The notes: generated by a model not told the origin, from the sequence alone. Positions 21,461 to 29,681 are shown, numbered from the stretch's first letter. The stretch: DNA of 31,486 nt from BB31 sp964582525 (GCA_964582525.1 CAZOSP010000036.1:1-31486), one strand, 5' to 3'. Program-made: numbers and translations.

Positions 21461-22585
21461 ATGAAAGTAGGTATTCTGGGTGCCGGTCAACTAGGACGCA
21501 TGTTGGCACTGGCGGGCATTCCGATGAACATTGAATTTGTCTTATTTGATCCCGCTAGAGACGCTTGCGGGCAATCGCTGGGTGAGTTTATTAACGCACC
21601 CTTTGATGATGCGGCGCAATTACAAGCCTTTGCCGATAAAGTGGATGTCATCACTGTGGAATTTGAACACATTCCCATACAGAGCCTGCACTGGCTCAAT
21701 CAACGCACACCCGTTTATCCGCCGCCGCCCGCGGTTGCCATAGCGCAGGATCGCTTGCTAGAAAAACAGATGTTTGGCACGCTTGCGATTCCCACTGCTG
21801 CTTATCAAGCGATTGATAATGAACAAAATTTTATCGATCACTGCGCAGCCCAGTCGCAGCCTATGATTGCGAAATCGCGGCGTGCCGGTTACGACGGCAA
21901 GGGGCAGGCGCGTATCTATGCTGATACGGATTACAAAGCCGTGTGGACAGCACTGGCGGGTGTGCCTTTGATTGTCGAAGACAAGATCGATTTTGATCGT
22001 GAAATATCCATCATTGCAGTGCGCAGCAAATCCGCCGACACAGTCTTTTATCCCTTGTGTGAAAACACCCACTTAGACGGCATTCTGCACTGCACCCAAG
22101 TCAAGTTAGACGACCCCTTGCAGCAGCAGGCACAAGACTATGCCAAACGTGTCATGGACGCGCTCGATTATGTGGGTGTGTTGACCTTTGAGTACTTTGA
22201 TTGCGCTGGGCAGCTGATGGCAAATGAAGTCGCGCCGCGAGTGCATAATTCAGGACACTGGAGCATTGAGGGCGCGGATTCTAGTCAGTTTGAAAATCAT
22301 CTGCGCGCCATCTGTGGAATGCCGCTGGGCAGTACCAGCACACGCGGTCTTGCGGCGATGGTGAATTTAATTGGGGAAATGCCGCCACTCGACGCGGTGC
22401 TGTCAATAGCGGGCGCGCATTGGCACGATTACGGCAAACAAGCCCGCGCCGCTCGCAAATTAGGGCATATCACCCTACGCGCAAATGAGCAGGCGACGTT
22501 TGATGAAGGTCTGGCAAAACTGCAAAATCAGCTCGGCAGCCATTTTGCGGTGAATCTCTGCAAAAGCGCGTCGTCTGCCGTTTGA
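21461..22585 (+). CDS. purK: N5-carboxyaminoimidazole ribonucleotide synthase
   Basis: PurK carboxylates AIR with bicarbonate and ATP, supplying N5-CAIR to PurE. The 374-residue ATP-grasp protein begins with the nucleotide-binding GILGAGQLGRMLA and has AQDRLLEKQ (about 94-102), AKSRRAGYDGKGQ (about 137-149, usually KTRRGGYDGKGQ) and NEVAPRVHNSGHWSIEGA (about 256-273). It is almost contiguous with purE, so the two are co-transcribed. Length is normal. Confidence 0.97.
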   Translation: MKVGILGAGQLGRMLALAGIPMNIEFVLFDPARDACGQSLGEFINAPFDDAAQLQAFADKVDVITVEFEHIPIQSLHWLNQRTPVYPPPPAVAIAQDRLLEKQMFGTLAIPTAAYQAIDNEQNFIDHCAAQSQPMIAKSRRAGYDGKGQARIYADTDYKAVWTALAGVPLIVEDKIDFDREISIIAVRSKSADTVFYPLCENTHLDGILHCTQVKLDDPLQQQAQDYAKRVMDALDYVGVLTFEYFDCAGQLMANEVAPRVHNSGHWSIEGADSSQFENHLRAICGMPLGSTSTRGLAAMVNLIGEMPPLDAVLSIAGAHWHDYGKQARAARKLGHITLRANEQATFDEGLAKLQNQLGSHFAVNLCKSASSAV

Positions 22586-22587
22586 TC

Positions 22588-22611
22588 GAGTGGTGAGTGG
22601 TGAGTGGTGAG
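22588..22611 (+). repeat. GAGTGGT heptamer array
   Basis: Three GAGTGGT units and a partial fourth follow the purK stop directly. The unit is a variant of the TTAGTGG heptamer found around 16474 and 17521. Confidence 0.8.
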
Positions 22612-22667
22612 TTTTTTGCTGATCACTATCCCCTGATCATTGCCTTCACGCAAAAAACACTTCTCTC

Positions 22668-22699
22668 AACCTGACAGGTTTTAAAAACCTGTCAGGTTT
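22668..22699. repeat. Dispersed repeat family A, copy 4 (intact double palindrome)
   Basis: AACCTGACAGGTT and AACCTGTCAGGTT, each itself a 13-bp palindrome, are separated by a few A/T bases, giving one large inverted repeat. It lies between convergent purK and the DUF302 gene and could act as a terminator hairpin for either. Confidence 0.8.
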
Positions 22700-22747
22700 A
22701 AGGAAAGTACAGCTTAAGCTGATAAAGCCCATTTCGCAGTAGCCGCT

Positions 22748-23236
22748 TTACTCATCAATCGCTTCTTTGACAATGCCGTGCAGCATTTCGTGAATAGCCG
22801 CCGTCACCGTCTCGGCTTCACCGGCAAGCGTTTGTTGACGAAACGCAACATACACCTGCTCGGTTTCCCCCGCTTTGACATACACAGAAATCGTCAAGGG
22901 ACACATAGTCAAATTAGCTGCATCCACTTGGATCATGCGATGTGACATCAAAGCACTGCAAAACTCCAACGATTCGGCTTTTTCATACACAGGTTGCGCG
23001 AATCCCAAGTCTTTACCCGTGCGATTGAGCATATCGCTGACATGCAGTGTGCCGCTGACAATCATGCCGCGATTGATGATCGCTATTTCGACATTTTCTT
23101 TAACTATATCAAACGCATCGGCGGTGCGATAAATCACCACTGCATGGTTCTCAGTGACTAATTCAGCGTGCAGAGGCAAAGGCAGCAAACAGCAAAGCGC
23201 GGTAAAGCTTAACAAACAGTGAGTCGATATTTTCAT
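22748..23236 (-). CDS. Exported DUF302 protein
   Basis: The 162-residue protein has a signal peptide (cleavage near residue 24, after LPLHA) and a DUF302-like domain: a VIYRTADAFDIVKENVEIAI segment, RTGKDLGF, FCSALMSHRMIQVD and MCPLTISVYV. DUF302 proteins are often encoded near respiratory or sulfur-oxidation genes; their function is not established. Its ATG overlaps the stop codon of soxK (ATGA), so translation of the pair is coupled and the two products probably act together in the periplasm. Two cysteines (about 93 and 111) might form a disulfide. Confidence 0.8.
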   Translation of the reverse strand: MKISTHCLLSFTALCCLLPLPLHAELVTENHAVVIYRTADAFDIVKENVEIAIINRGMIVSGTLHVSDMLNRTGKDLGFAQPVYEKAESLEFCSALMSHRMIQVDAANLTMCPLTISVYVKAGETEQVYVAFRQQTLAGEAETVTAAIHEMLHGIVKEAIDE

Positions 23237-23550
23237 TGGATACGGGGTCCTGCGGTTTTTTGCTGTTCGGCTTGTACAACAGCCATGTCGGATTGCAGTT
23301 TAGCCAATTGTGCCAGTTGTAAGGCTTTGGCTAAGTCATTGTGTGCTAAAGCCGCCTGCGCTTGTTGCAGGATTTTGGCTGTGTCGCGCCACTCATAGTC
23401 AACCGAAGCTGCCCGCTGGCGGGCTTGTTCAGCTATATGTAAAGCGTTTTGCACCGCTTCCGCAGTGGGGTTGCTCGCGCCTTCTGCAACACTGACCGAA
23501 GATGATAGCAATAAACCAGCAAACAATGCAGGTACAGTGAATTTAAACAT
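23233..23550 (-). CDS. soxK: SoxXA-binding protein SoxK
   Basis: SoxK (SAXB) binds the cytochrome complex SoxXA, which attaches thiosulfate to SoxYZ at the start of periplasmic thiosulfate oxidation. The 105-residue protein has a signal peptide (cleavage near 22-25) and a helical mature part. The diagnostic stretch RAASVDYEWRDTAKILQQA is followed by AAL...KALQLAQLAKLQ and ends in EQQKTAGPRIQ. GGAGGA lies about 9 bases before the ATG. soxX, soxA and soxYZ are not in the window, so this pair is separated from the core sox genes. The gene is the strongest physiological clue to a sulfur-oxidising host. Confidence 0.85.
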   Translation of the reverse strand: MFKFTVPALFAGLLLSSSVSVAEGASNPTAEAVQNALHIAEQARQRAASVDYEWRDTAKILQQAQAALAHNDLAKALQLAQLAKLQSDMAVVQAEQQKTAGPRIQ

Positions 23551-23607
23551 CTTTATACTTCCTCCTATGGAATGTGAATAATGACAGCTTTACGATCATC
23601 GGCTACA

Positions 23608-23640
23608 TCAAGCTCATAAAGCTTGATCCGCAGAATTTTC
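23608..23640 (+). repeat. Repeat family C, copy 2
   Basis: ATCAAGCT and AGCTTGAT form a hairpin and are followed by CCGCAGAATTTTC, the motif shared with 23858-23898 and, in part, with 272-302. Confidence 0.5.
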
Positions 23641-23651
23641 AATTTAGAATT

Positions 23652-23713
23652 AACCAAAAACCTTACAGGTCCTCAAGACTCATAAGGTTTTACCGAGGCG
23701 TGAACACTTACGG
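23652..23713 (+). repeat. Dispersed repeat family A, copy 5 (degenerate)
   Basis: It contains AAAAACCTTACAGGT, ATAAGGTTTTACC and the family 3' end GGCGTGAACACTTACGG, which matches the end of copies 1 and 6. Confidence 0.6.
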
Positions 23714-23732
23714 TTGAGAAGTTATAACTCAC

Positions 23733-23762
23733 GTTACGCGGTTGGTGCTTTTTGCTGCAAAA
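23733..23762 (+). repeat. Short dispersed repeat, second copy
   Basis: GTTACGCGGTTGGTGC followed by TTTTTGCTGCAAAA matches the minus strand at 12163-12195 with only a few differences. Confidence 0.5.
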
Positions 23763-23776
23763 TATCGTTTAAGGAT

Positions 23777-23834
23777 GGGTATTCAATAATACCCGAAGCA
23801 CAAACCTTCTGGGTTTTGAACATCTAGAAGGTTT
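23777..23834. repeat. Two adjacent hairpins
   Basis: GGGTATT (23777-23783) pairs perfectly with AATACCC (23788-23794). Immediately after, AAACCTTCT (23802-23810) pairs with AGAAGGTTT (23826-23834) across a 15-base spacer. Neither has a T-run. Confidence 0.6.
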
Positions 23835-23857
23835 ACGCCCGCCTAACCTAGGGTTAT

Positions 23858-23898
23858 AAAGCTTAACTCGCAGAATTTCAAACCTTGATTCGCAGAAT
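23858..23898 (+). repeat. Repeat family C, copy 3
   Basis: Two tandem half-units, AAAGCTTAACTCGCAGAATT and AACCTTGATTCGCAGAAT, lie just upstream of the kinase ribosome binding site. Confidence 0.5.
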
Positions 23899-23915
23899 AC
23901 CAGGGAGATAAAACC

Positions 23916-26234
23916 TTGTGTCAGGTCATTTGCGTGCATCCTTCTTCACAGTTACACAGCCAATTACAAAGCGACTGTCTGACCTATGTGGATATTGAGT
24001 TACACTGCTTTACAGAAGCCAAAGCCGCCCTGCAATACAGTTCGCAGTTGAGCGACCAAGGCGGCTGTATTGCGGTATTAATCATTGCTGCGCGATTATC
24101 AGATCAACCCACGTCCTGCTTTTTGCAAGCCTTTCAACGCCATTATCCCAATACGCAGACCATTTTACTAGGGGCTAACTTAAGCATTCAAGAACTCACT
24201 CTCATTATTAATTCCACCCATTTATTACACCATTTTACCAACAGTTGGTCGCTGCCCGCTTTGCGCGAAAAGCTGCAAACCGCCTTGCTACGCCACGCTT
24301 TGCTGAAAGGGCATCAGGCTTCGCATGAAACGCACAAGAAAATGGAGAGTGCCGCTGAACAGATACGCATTTTGCTGGTTGATGACGATCCATTTAATTT
24401 AAAAGTGCTACAAAAATATATAGAATCGGTTAATTATAACGTTGTAACAACCACTTCAGCAGCACAAGCTTGGCAACAATTACAAGAAAACCCGCCATTT
24501 CATGCGGTGTTATTAGATGTCATGATGCCCGAAGAAAACGGCTTTGAACTCACCCAGCGTATTCGCCAACGCTGGCAATTACACCAACTGCCGGTGTTGT
24601 TGCTCAGCGCACTAGACGAGGTGGACGCGAGAGTTAAAGGCTTCAGCGTTGGGGCTAACGACTACATCAGTAAGCCCATTGAATTTAAGGAGTTTTTCGC
24701 ACGTTTACAAACACATCTCAGCCTGCAACGCCTAAAGCAAGATGTCGCACATCATCAATACATTGAAAATTTATTGCGCCAAGCCAAAGAACAAGCGGAG
24801 ACCGCCAATCAAGCCAAAAGTCAATTTCTTGCCAATATGAGCCACGAATTACGCACCCCATTGAATGGCATTTTGGGATATGCGCAGTTACTCGAAAAAG
24901 AAACAGGATTTTCCAACAAACAGCGTCACGCCTTACAGGTTATTCGACGCAGCGGTGAACACCTGCTGACTTTAATCAACGATGTATTGGATTTAGCCAA
25001 AATCGAAGCAGGAAAGCTTGAGCTGCATGTAGGCAAATGCCGTTTGCCAGTATTACTCAACGACATTGCAGAACTTTTTTTATTGCGTGCGCAACAAAAA
25101 GAGCTGCTATTTAGCCTTGATTTACCGCCCATTGATGCCGACAATGGTTTACCACCCATGATTGAAGTTGATGAAAAACGCCTGCGCCAAGTTTTGTTAA
25201 ATCTACTCAGCAATGCCGTCAACTACACCCCGCAAGGACAAGTCAAGCTGCGCATTATGCGCGAAGAGGCAACGCTGCATTTTATTATTGAAGATACCGG
25301 TGTCGGCATTCCCGCAGATAAAATCGAACAGATTTTTTTACCCTTTCAACAACTACAAGCCAAACAAAAACATAACGAAGGCACGGGGCTAGGTTTGGCG
25401 ATTACCAAAGTATTAATTGAAATGATGGAAGGACAACTGCACGTCAACAGTCGTTTAGGGGTAGGCAGCGTGTTCCGTTTTAGCATTCCCTGCCGCGTAT
25501 TGAATACACCACAACCAACAGAAACACACACAACAGCAAAAGAAATCATTGGTTATCAATCCACTCAACAAGACAAATCCAAATTTTCCATATTGATTGT
25601 TGACGACCACTGGGAAAATCGCGCCTTCTTACTGCATTTTTTAGTTCCGCTAGGATTTGAAGTCAGCGAAGCACAAGACGGACAGGATGCCCTAAACAAA
25701 GCACGGCGAGCCGCCAGTTTAGGTAAACCAGCAGATGTCATTTTGATGGATTTGCGTATGCCTAAGCTTGATGGTTTACACTGCACACGCTTACTGCGGA
25801 CTGATGCGCGATTTAATGCCACGTCAATCATTGCCGTTTCCGCCAGCACCGCAGAACAAACACGTCTAGACTGCCTTGCCGAAGGTTGTAATGCATTTAT
25901 CAGCAAACCGATTAAAATCCCCAAACTACTACACATCTTAAAGCGGCTGTGTGCATTTGAATGGGTATATGCCAATCGCTCTAAACATATTAATATACTT
26001 CCAGAGCCGCCCAAAGAAGCACTGATGTCATTTGATGTACCAGAACAAGCACAACTCAAAACTTTGCTTAAATTTGTCGCAGCCGGAGATATAGATGCAC
26101 TGATCAATGAAATATCAAATTTACAGCAAGACAAACCAGAATTACAAAATTTTCAACAAGCCATCATTCACCTAGCACAAAACTTTGAAACCCGAAAACT
26201 CAAAACACTCTTACATAGCTGGATTAATGACTAA
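23916..26234 (+). CDS. Hybrid sensor histidine kinase, cytoplasmic (REC-HisKA-HATPase-REC)
   Basis: This 772-residue soluble kinase has no membrane segment. In order: a divergent receiver-like region without the usual acidic pocket (about 1-140); receiver 1 (about 149-270, VDDD and D201 in LLDVMMPE); HisKA with H310 in MSHELRTPLNG; and an HATPase domain with N box NLLSNAVNYTP, DTGVGIPA and GTGLGLAI. Receiver 2 follows (about 560-680, D612 in LMDLRMPK), then a ~75-residue helical tail. The start is TTG at 23916 with GGGAG eight bases upstream; no in-frame ATG offers a better start before the first receiver. The next gene encodes a receiver-pseudokinase protein, a likely partner. Signal unknown. 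Confidence 0.88.
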   Translation: MCQVICVHPSSQLHSQLQSDCLTYVDIELHCFTEAKAALQYSSQLSDQGGCIAVLIIAARLSDQPTSCFLQAFQRHYPNTQTILLGANLSIQELTLIINSTHLLHHFTNSWSLPALREKLQTALLRHALLKGHQASHETHKKMESAAEQIRILLVDDDPFNLKVLQKYIESVNYNVVTTTSAAQAWQQLQENPPFHAVLLDVMMPEENGFELTQRIRQRWQLHQLPVLLLSALDEVDARVKGFSVGANDYISKPIEFKEFFARLQTHLSLQRLKQDVAHHQYIENLLRQAKEQAETANQAKSQFLANMSHELRTPLNGILGYAQLLEKETGFSNKQRHALQVIRRSGEHLLTLINDVLDLAKIEAGKLELHVGKCRLPVLLNDIAELFLLRAQQKELLFSLDLPPIDADNGLPPMIEVDEKRLRQVLLNLLSNAVNYTPQGQVKLRIMREEATLHFIIEDTGVGIPADKIEQIFLPFQQLQAKQKHNEGTGLGLAITKVLIEMMEGQLHVNSRLGVGSVFRFSIPCRVLNTPQPTETHTTAKEIIGYQSTQQDKSKFSILIVDDHWENRAFLLHFLVPLGFEVSEAQDGQDALNKARRAASLGKPADVILMDLRMPKLDGLHCTRLLRTDARFNATSIIAVSASTAEQTRLDCLAEGCNAFISKPIKIPKLLHILKRLCAFEWVYANRSKHINILPEPPKEALMSFDVPEQAQLKTLLKFVAAGDIDALINEISNLQQDKPELQNFQQAIIHLAQNFETRKLKTLLHSWIND

Positions 26235-26265
26235 TGTCACGCAATATTGTGCAGCAAACAGCACC

Positions 26266-26352
26266 AACGTCAGCATTCACATCCCTCCCAGTAAAAACCT
26301 GAGGGGTCTCGAAGACCTGTCAGGTTTGGCGTGGGGGCGTGAACAGTTACGC
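26266..26352 (+). repeat. Dispersed repeat family A, copy 6 (longest)
   Basis: The ends AACGTCAGCATTCACAT and GGCGTGAACAGTTACGC match copy 1 closely. The centre (AAAAACCTGAGGGGTCTC then GAAGACCTGTCAGGTTTGG) is about 20 bp longer and forms an imperfect hairpin. It fills the gap between the hybrid kinase and the downstream response regulator. Confidence 0.75.
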
Positions 26353-26405
26353 ATCAACCGCGCAACCTAAGTTAATGATTAAAAAAATAACTCATTGGAG
26401 ACTTT

Positions 26406-27512
26406 ATGCAGCACGCGCATTCATCGCACTATTCAAACACTCTGTTGATTGTTGACGACAAACCCGAAAATATCGGCATCCTATTTGATTTCCTCAAACA
26501 ACAGCAATTTCATGTTCTAGTAGCACGAGATGGCGAAGAAGGGCTAGAAATTGCGCAACAACAAAAGCCAGACTTAATTTTACTCGACATTATGATGCCA
26601 GAAATGGATGGATTTAAGGTCTGTCACATTATGCAAACAGATGAACAATTAAAAGAAATACCGATTATTTTTATTACCGCTTTGCAAGAACAAGAAGCAA
26701 AAATAAAAGCCTTTCAAATGGGTGGTGTTGATTATATTAGAAAGCCCTTTCATCAAGAAGAAGTATTAGCGCGTGTCAACACACATCTTAAATTAAAACA
26801 AGCTAATCTCGATTTACAAACTCAAAATCAAATTAACCATGAATACAGCGAAATGCTAGAAGCACAAGTCAAAGAACTCGAAGGATTAGCCCACATTGTC
26901 GCACAAGAACTCAAAAATCCCCTGATTAAAGCATCAGGAATGCTACAAATTCTGCAACAACAAGCGCAAAGCAGCGATCTTCCCTATTTAGAAGAACTCA
27001 ACGCCATTCGTCAAGGGATGCTATACAGCGTAGATTTTTTGCTCTTATTAACAGAAATCCGCACTTTAGATGTCAGCATGGACGTTTTAGATATGCGCAA
27101 AACGGTTGCACAAGTGCAGCGCAACATGCGCTATTTACTCGAAAAAAATCAAGTACAACTACAATTACCCGCAACTTTGCCGAATAGCATCGGCTACGAA
27201 CCTTGGATCACACGCATTTGGGAAATTTATTTCAACTATGTACTGAGCCACAGCAACGCCCCCGTGCTAGAATTAGGGGCGACTTGTGACACCCAAGGCT
27301 ATACCCGTTTTTACTTAAAAAGTAGAGGCTTACGCTTAAGCGCAAGAGACAAACAAGGCTTATTCGTCGGCTTAGAAAAAGTCGAAGACAGCTATAGTTT
27401 AGGCTTCAGTATTGTGCGCAAAATCACCGGAAAATACGGCGGCGAGGCGGGCATTGACACGCTTGAAAACCAACACGGAAGCCTGTTGTATTTCAGCCTG
27501 CCCTCAGCTTGA
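26406..27512 (+). CDS. Response regulator with C-terminal degenerate histidine kinase
   Basis: The 368-residue protein begins with a complete receiver domain (about 11-130: VDDKPEN, phospho-acceptor D61 in LLDIMMPEMDG, K113 in IRKPF). A coiled-coil (about 125-160) leads to a kinase-like region. In the HisKA-like motif VAQELKNPL the phospho-acceptor histidine is replaced by Q167. The ATP-binding part keeps a recognisable N-box position (FNYVLSHSN) and a G2-like SYSLGFSIVRKITGKYGG, but the DxGxG loop is lost (SRGLRLSARD). It is therefore probably a phosphorylatable pseudokinase or a phosphatase-like output. GGAG precedes the ATG. It follows the hybrid kinase by 171 bp. Confidence 0.85.
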   Translation: MQHAHSSHYSNTLLIVDDKPENIGILFDFLKQQQFHVLVARDGEEGLEIAQQQKPDLILLDIMMPEMDGFKVCHIMQTDEQLKEIPIIFITALQEQEAKIKAFQMGGVDYIRKPFHQEEVLARVNTHLKLKQANLDLQTQNQINHEYSEMLEAQVKELEGLAHIVAQELKNPLIKASGMLQILQQQAQSSDLPYLEELNAIRQGMLYSVDFLLLLTEIRTLDVSMDVLDMRKTVAQVQRNMRYLLEKNQVQLQLPATLPNSIGYEPWITRIWEIYFNYVLSHSNAPVLELGATCDTQGYTRFYLKSRGLRLSARDKQGLFVGLEKVEDSYSLGFSIVRKITGKYGGEAGIDTLENQHGSLLYFSLPSA

Positions 27513-27564
27513 TTCATCTCATTGATTCATCTCATTTGTGTGCGCCCGTTCCCAAGCAGGATAT

Positions 27565-27683
27565 GTACTCGTAGCCGCCAGAAACTGCATTTTTGCCTTA
27601 TCAAGTTTGCTGCACAGACTTGGATTTTAAGCATTTAATGAAAACCCCTGAGCTTCAGGTTTCAGGCGGGCAGTATACTTCTC
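27565..27683 (+). repeat. Dispersed repeat family B, copy 1
   Basis: It contains GCCGCCAGAAACTGCATTTT, TTATCAAGTTT, ACTTGGATTTTAAG, CCCCTGAGC and GGTTTCAGGCGGGCAGTATA, all shared in order with 30491-30720. Unlike that copy it has no insertion after ACTTGGATTTTAAG. It lies just before pcm. Confidence 0.75.
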
Positions 27684-27717
27684 TACCAAAGCCTTTGCAT
27701 AACACCCGATAAAATCC

Positions 27718-28398
27718 ATGTCGCTCCCCCCCAAATTGGCAAAATTCATAGGTTCAGGCATGACCTCACAACGTGCCAGAGATCGCCTCGCACTGCGCTT
27801 GCGAGACTTAGGCATCAGTGCCGAGAAAGTGCTAGATACCCTGCGTTTTACCCCGCGTCACGTATTTGTTGACGAAGCACTCGCCAGCCATGCGTATGAC
27901 AACAAAGCCCTGCCGATAGGTTTCAATCAAACCATTTCGCAGCCCTATGTAGTCGCACTGATGACGCAAACACTGCTGGCAAACAGCCAGTTAGACAAGG
28001 TGCTGGAAATTGGTACAGGCTGCGGTTATCAAACCGCCATTCTAGCGCAACTGGTGGGACAGGTTTACAGCGTTGAACGGATTGCCGGTTTAAGCCAAAA
28101 CGCGCAACACACGCTGCGCGAATTAGGCTTAAAAAACATCTATTTTCATCTCAGCGATGGGCATTGGGGCTGGGCAGCACACGCGCCCTACGCGGGCATT
28201 GTAGTCACCGCCGCGCCGCCGCAAGTACCGCCCGCCTTACTACAACAACTGCGCATCGGCGGTCGCCTAGTCATCCCGCTGGGTGCGCAACAAAGCATTC
28301 AAGAACTGCGCTGTATTACGCGCCTAAGCAACACAGAATACCGCACACAAGTCATTGAAAACGTAAGTTTTGTTCCTTTACGCGAAGGCATAGCCTAA
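27718..28398 (+). CDS. pcm: Protein-L-isoaspartate O-methyltransferase
   Basis: Pcm methylates isoaspartyl residues in aged proteins, starting their repair. The 226-residue protein has the family N-terminus GSGMTSQRARDRL (12-24), FTPRHVFVDEALASHAY, the substrate loop ALPIGFNQTISQPYVVA (64-80), SAM motif I VLEIGTGCGYQTAILA (95-110) and RIGGRLVIPLG. The ATG at 27718 is preferred over one at 27760 because the residues before MTSQR resemble those of other gammaproteobacterial Pcm proteins, though neither has a strong ribosome binding site. surE, a common partner, is not adjacent. Confidence 0.93.
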   Translation: MSLPPKLAKFIGSGMTSQRARDRLALRLRDLGISAEKVLDTLRFTPRHVFVDEALASHAYDNKALPIGFNQTISQPYVVALMTQTLLANSQLDKVLEIGTGCGYQTAILAQLVGQVYSVERIAGLSQNAQHTLRELGLKNIYFHLSDGHWGWAAHAPYAGIVVTAAPPQVPPALLQQLRIGGRLVIPLGAQQSIQELRCITRLSNTEYRTQVIENVSFVPLREGIA

Positions 28399-28429
28399 AG
28401 TCATGGCGCGCCACGCCTGAAACTGCCCC

Positions 28430-28466
28430 GATACAGTAAAAAATGCAGTTTTCAGCGCGTATGCGC
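28430..28466 (-). repeat. Possible partial copy of repeat family B
   Basis: On the minus strand GCATACGCGCTGAAAACTGC followed by ATTTTTTACTGTATC resembles the start of repeat B. GAAACTGC at 28419 also pairs with GCAGTTTTC at 28445, giving a hairpin after pcm. Identity is moderate. Confidence 0.35.
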
Positions 28467-28510
28467 ATCAATCCTTAACATCGATTTCCTCTAGCTCAAC
28501 ACGAAAATCT

Positions 28511-29653
28511 ATGAAAATATTAGCCGACGAAAACATCCCACTCGCTCGCGAAGCCTTTTCCCATTTAGGCGATGTTCATTGCTTCAACGGACGCAGCTTA
28601 CAAGCCGAACAAATACGCCATGCAGACATCTTACTGGTGCGCTCTGTCACCCGCGTCAACCCAGCACTACTGGCCGGCTCGCGGGTGCAATTTGTTGGCT
28701 CCGCAACCATCGGTTTTGACCACATTGACCGCGATTATTTGCGCCAATGCAACATCGGCTTTAGCAGCGCGCCGGGCTGCAACGCCATTTCCGCTGCCGA
28801 ATACCTGATCAGTGTCCTCATGGTGCTATCGCAACAACAAGGCTTCGCTTGGCAGGACAAAACCGTTGGCATTATCGGCTGCGGCAATGTCGGCGCACGG
28901 GTGCAACAACACCTACAAGCATTAGGTGTGCGCTGCTTAATCAATGATCCCCCACGCGCAGAACGCGAAGGGCGGTCCGATTTTGTCGCGCTGGAAGCAT
29001 TATTGGCGCAGGCTGATATTGTCACGCTGCACGTCCCGCTAGAGAAACACGGGCAGCATCCCACTTTGCAACTCGCCAATAGCGAATTTTTTGCCGCCAT
29101 GAAAAACAACGCCATTTTTATTAACACCTCGCGCGGCGATGTCATGGATGAAGCAGCGTTAGCCGCCAAACTACAAGCACATCCAAGATTTACCGCCGTA
29201 TTAGACGTGTGGGAAAAAGAACCCGACATCAATCCGCACACGCTGGCAAGAGTCACGCTCGGCACGCCGCACATCGCCGGCTACAGTTTTGATGGCAAAT
29301 TGCGCGGCACAGAAATGCTCTATCGAGCGGTCGCTGAGCATTTTCAACTAGACACGCAATGGACTGCCGCGCCCTATTTGCCCCCCGCGCCCATAACGCA
29401 CCTGCATTTTTCTGCCAGCGCGGCGGATGCCGCCCTATTGCGCCAAGCAGTATGGGCAGCGTATGACGTGCGCCTTGATGATGCGCGGTTGCGCAACCTG
29501 CCCGCGGAGGCAAAGATGGCATGTCATTTTGACAACTTGCGCAAACATTATCCGCTGCGCCGCGAATTTGCCGCGCTGCGACTGCATTTACCCCGAACCA
29601 GAGAACACCTTGCCGCACAGCTTCAAATCTTAGGCTTTCAAGTGCAGTATTAG
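28511..29653 (+). CDS. pdxB: 4-phosphoerythronate dehydrogenase
   Basis: PdxB oxidises 4-phospho-D-erythronate in the DXP-dependent route to pyridoxal phosphate, which CysM and HisC here require. The 380-residue protein starts MKILADENIPLA. It has the NAD-binding GIIGCGNVGARV (about 119-130), the hydroxyacid-dehydrogenase catalytic sites NTSRGDVMDE and LDVWEKEP, the histidine in GTPHIAGYSFDGK, and the PdxB-specific C-terminal dimerisation domain (about 290-380). Length matches the family. The gene is alone, 112 bp after pcm; the start has only a weak binding site. Confidence 0.95.
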   Translation: MKILADENIPLAREAFSHLGDVHCFNGRSLQAEQIRHADILLVRSVTRVNPALLAGSRVQFVGSATIGFDHIDRDYLRQCNIGFSSAPGCNAISAAEYLISVLMVLSQQQGFAWQDKTVGIIGCGNVGARVQQHLQALGVRCLINDPPRAEREGRSDFVALEALLAQADIVTLHVPLEKHGQHPTLQLANSEFFAAMKNNAIFINTSRGDVMDEAALAAKLQAHPRFTAVLDVWEKEPDINPHTLARVTLGTPHIAGYSFDGKLRGTEMLYRAVAEHFQLDTQWTAAPYLPPAPITHLHFSASAADAALLRQAVWAAYDVRLDDARLRNLPAEAKMACHFDNLRKHYPLRREFAALRLHLPRTREHLAAQLQILGFQVQY

Positions 29654-29681
29654 GAACTGAGATGACGCGGGCGTAAACCTT

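Larger units (their letters stand above)
23551..23915. other. 365-bp repeat-rich intergenic region
   Basis: This region between divergent soxK and the hybrid kinase gene is packed with short palindromes: repeat C copies (23608-23640, 23858-23898), a repeat A copy (23652-23713), the short repeat shared with 12163-12195 (23733-23762), and two hairpins (23777-23794, 23802-23834). No gene was seen. The promoters of the flanking genes must lie among these elements. Confidence 0.6.

Noticed and set aside
28735..29274. 179-codon frame opposite pdxB
   Set aside because: Antisense shadow of a complete, motif-supported gene.
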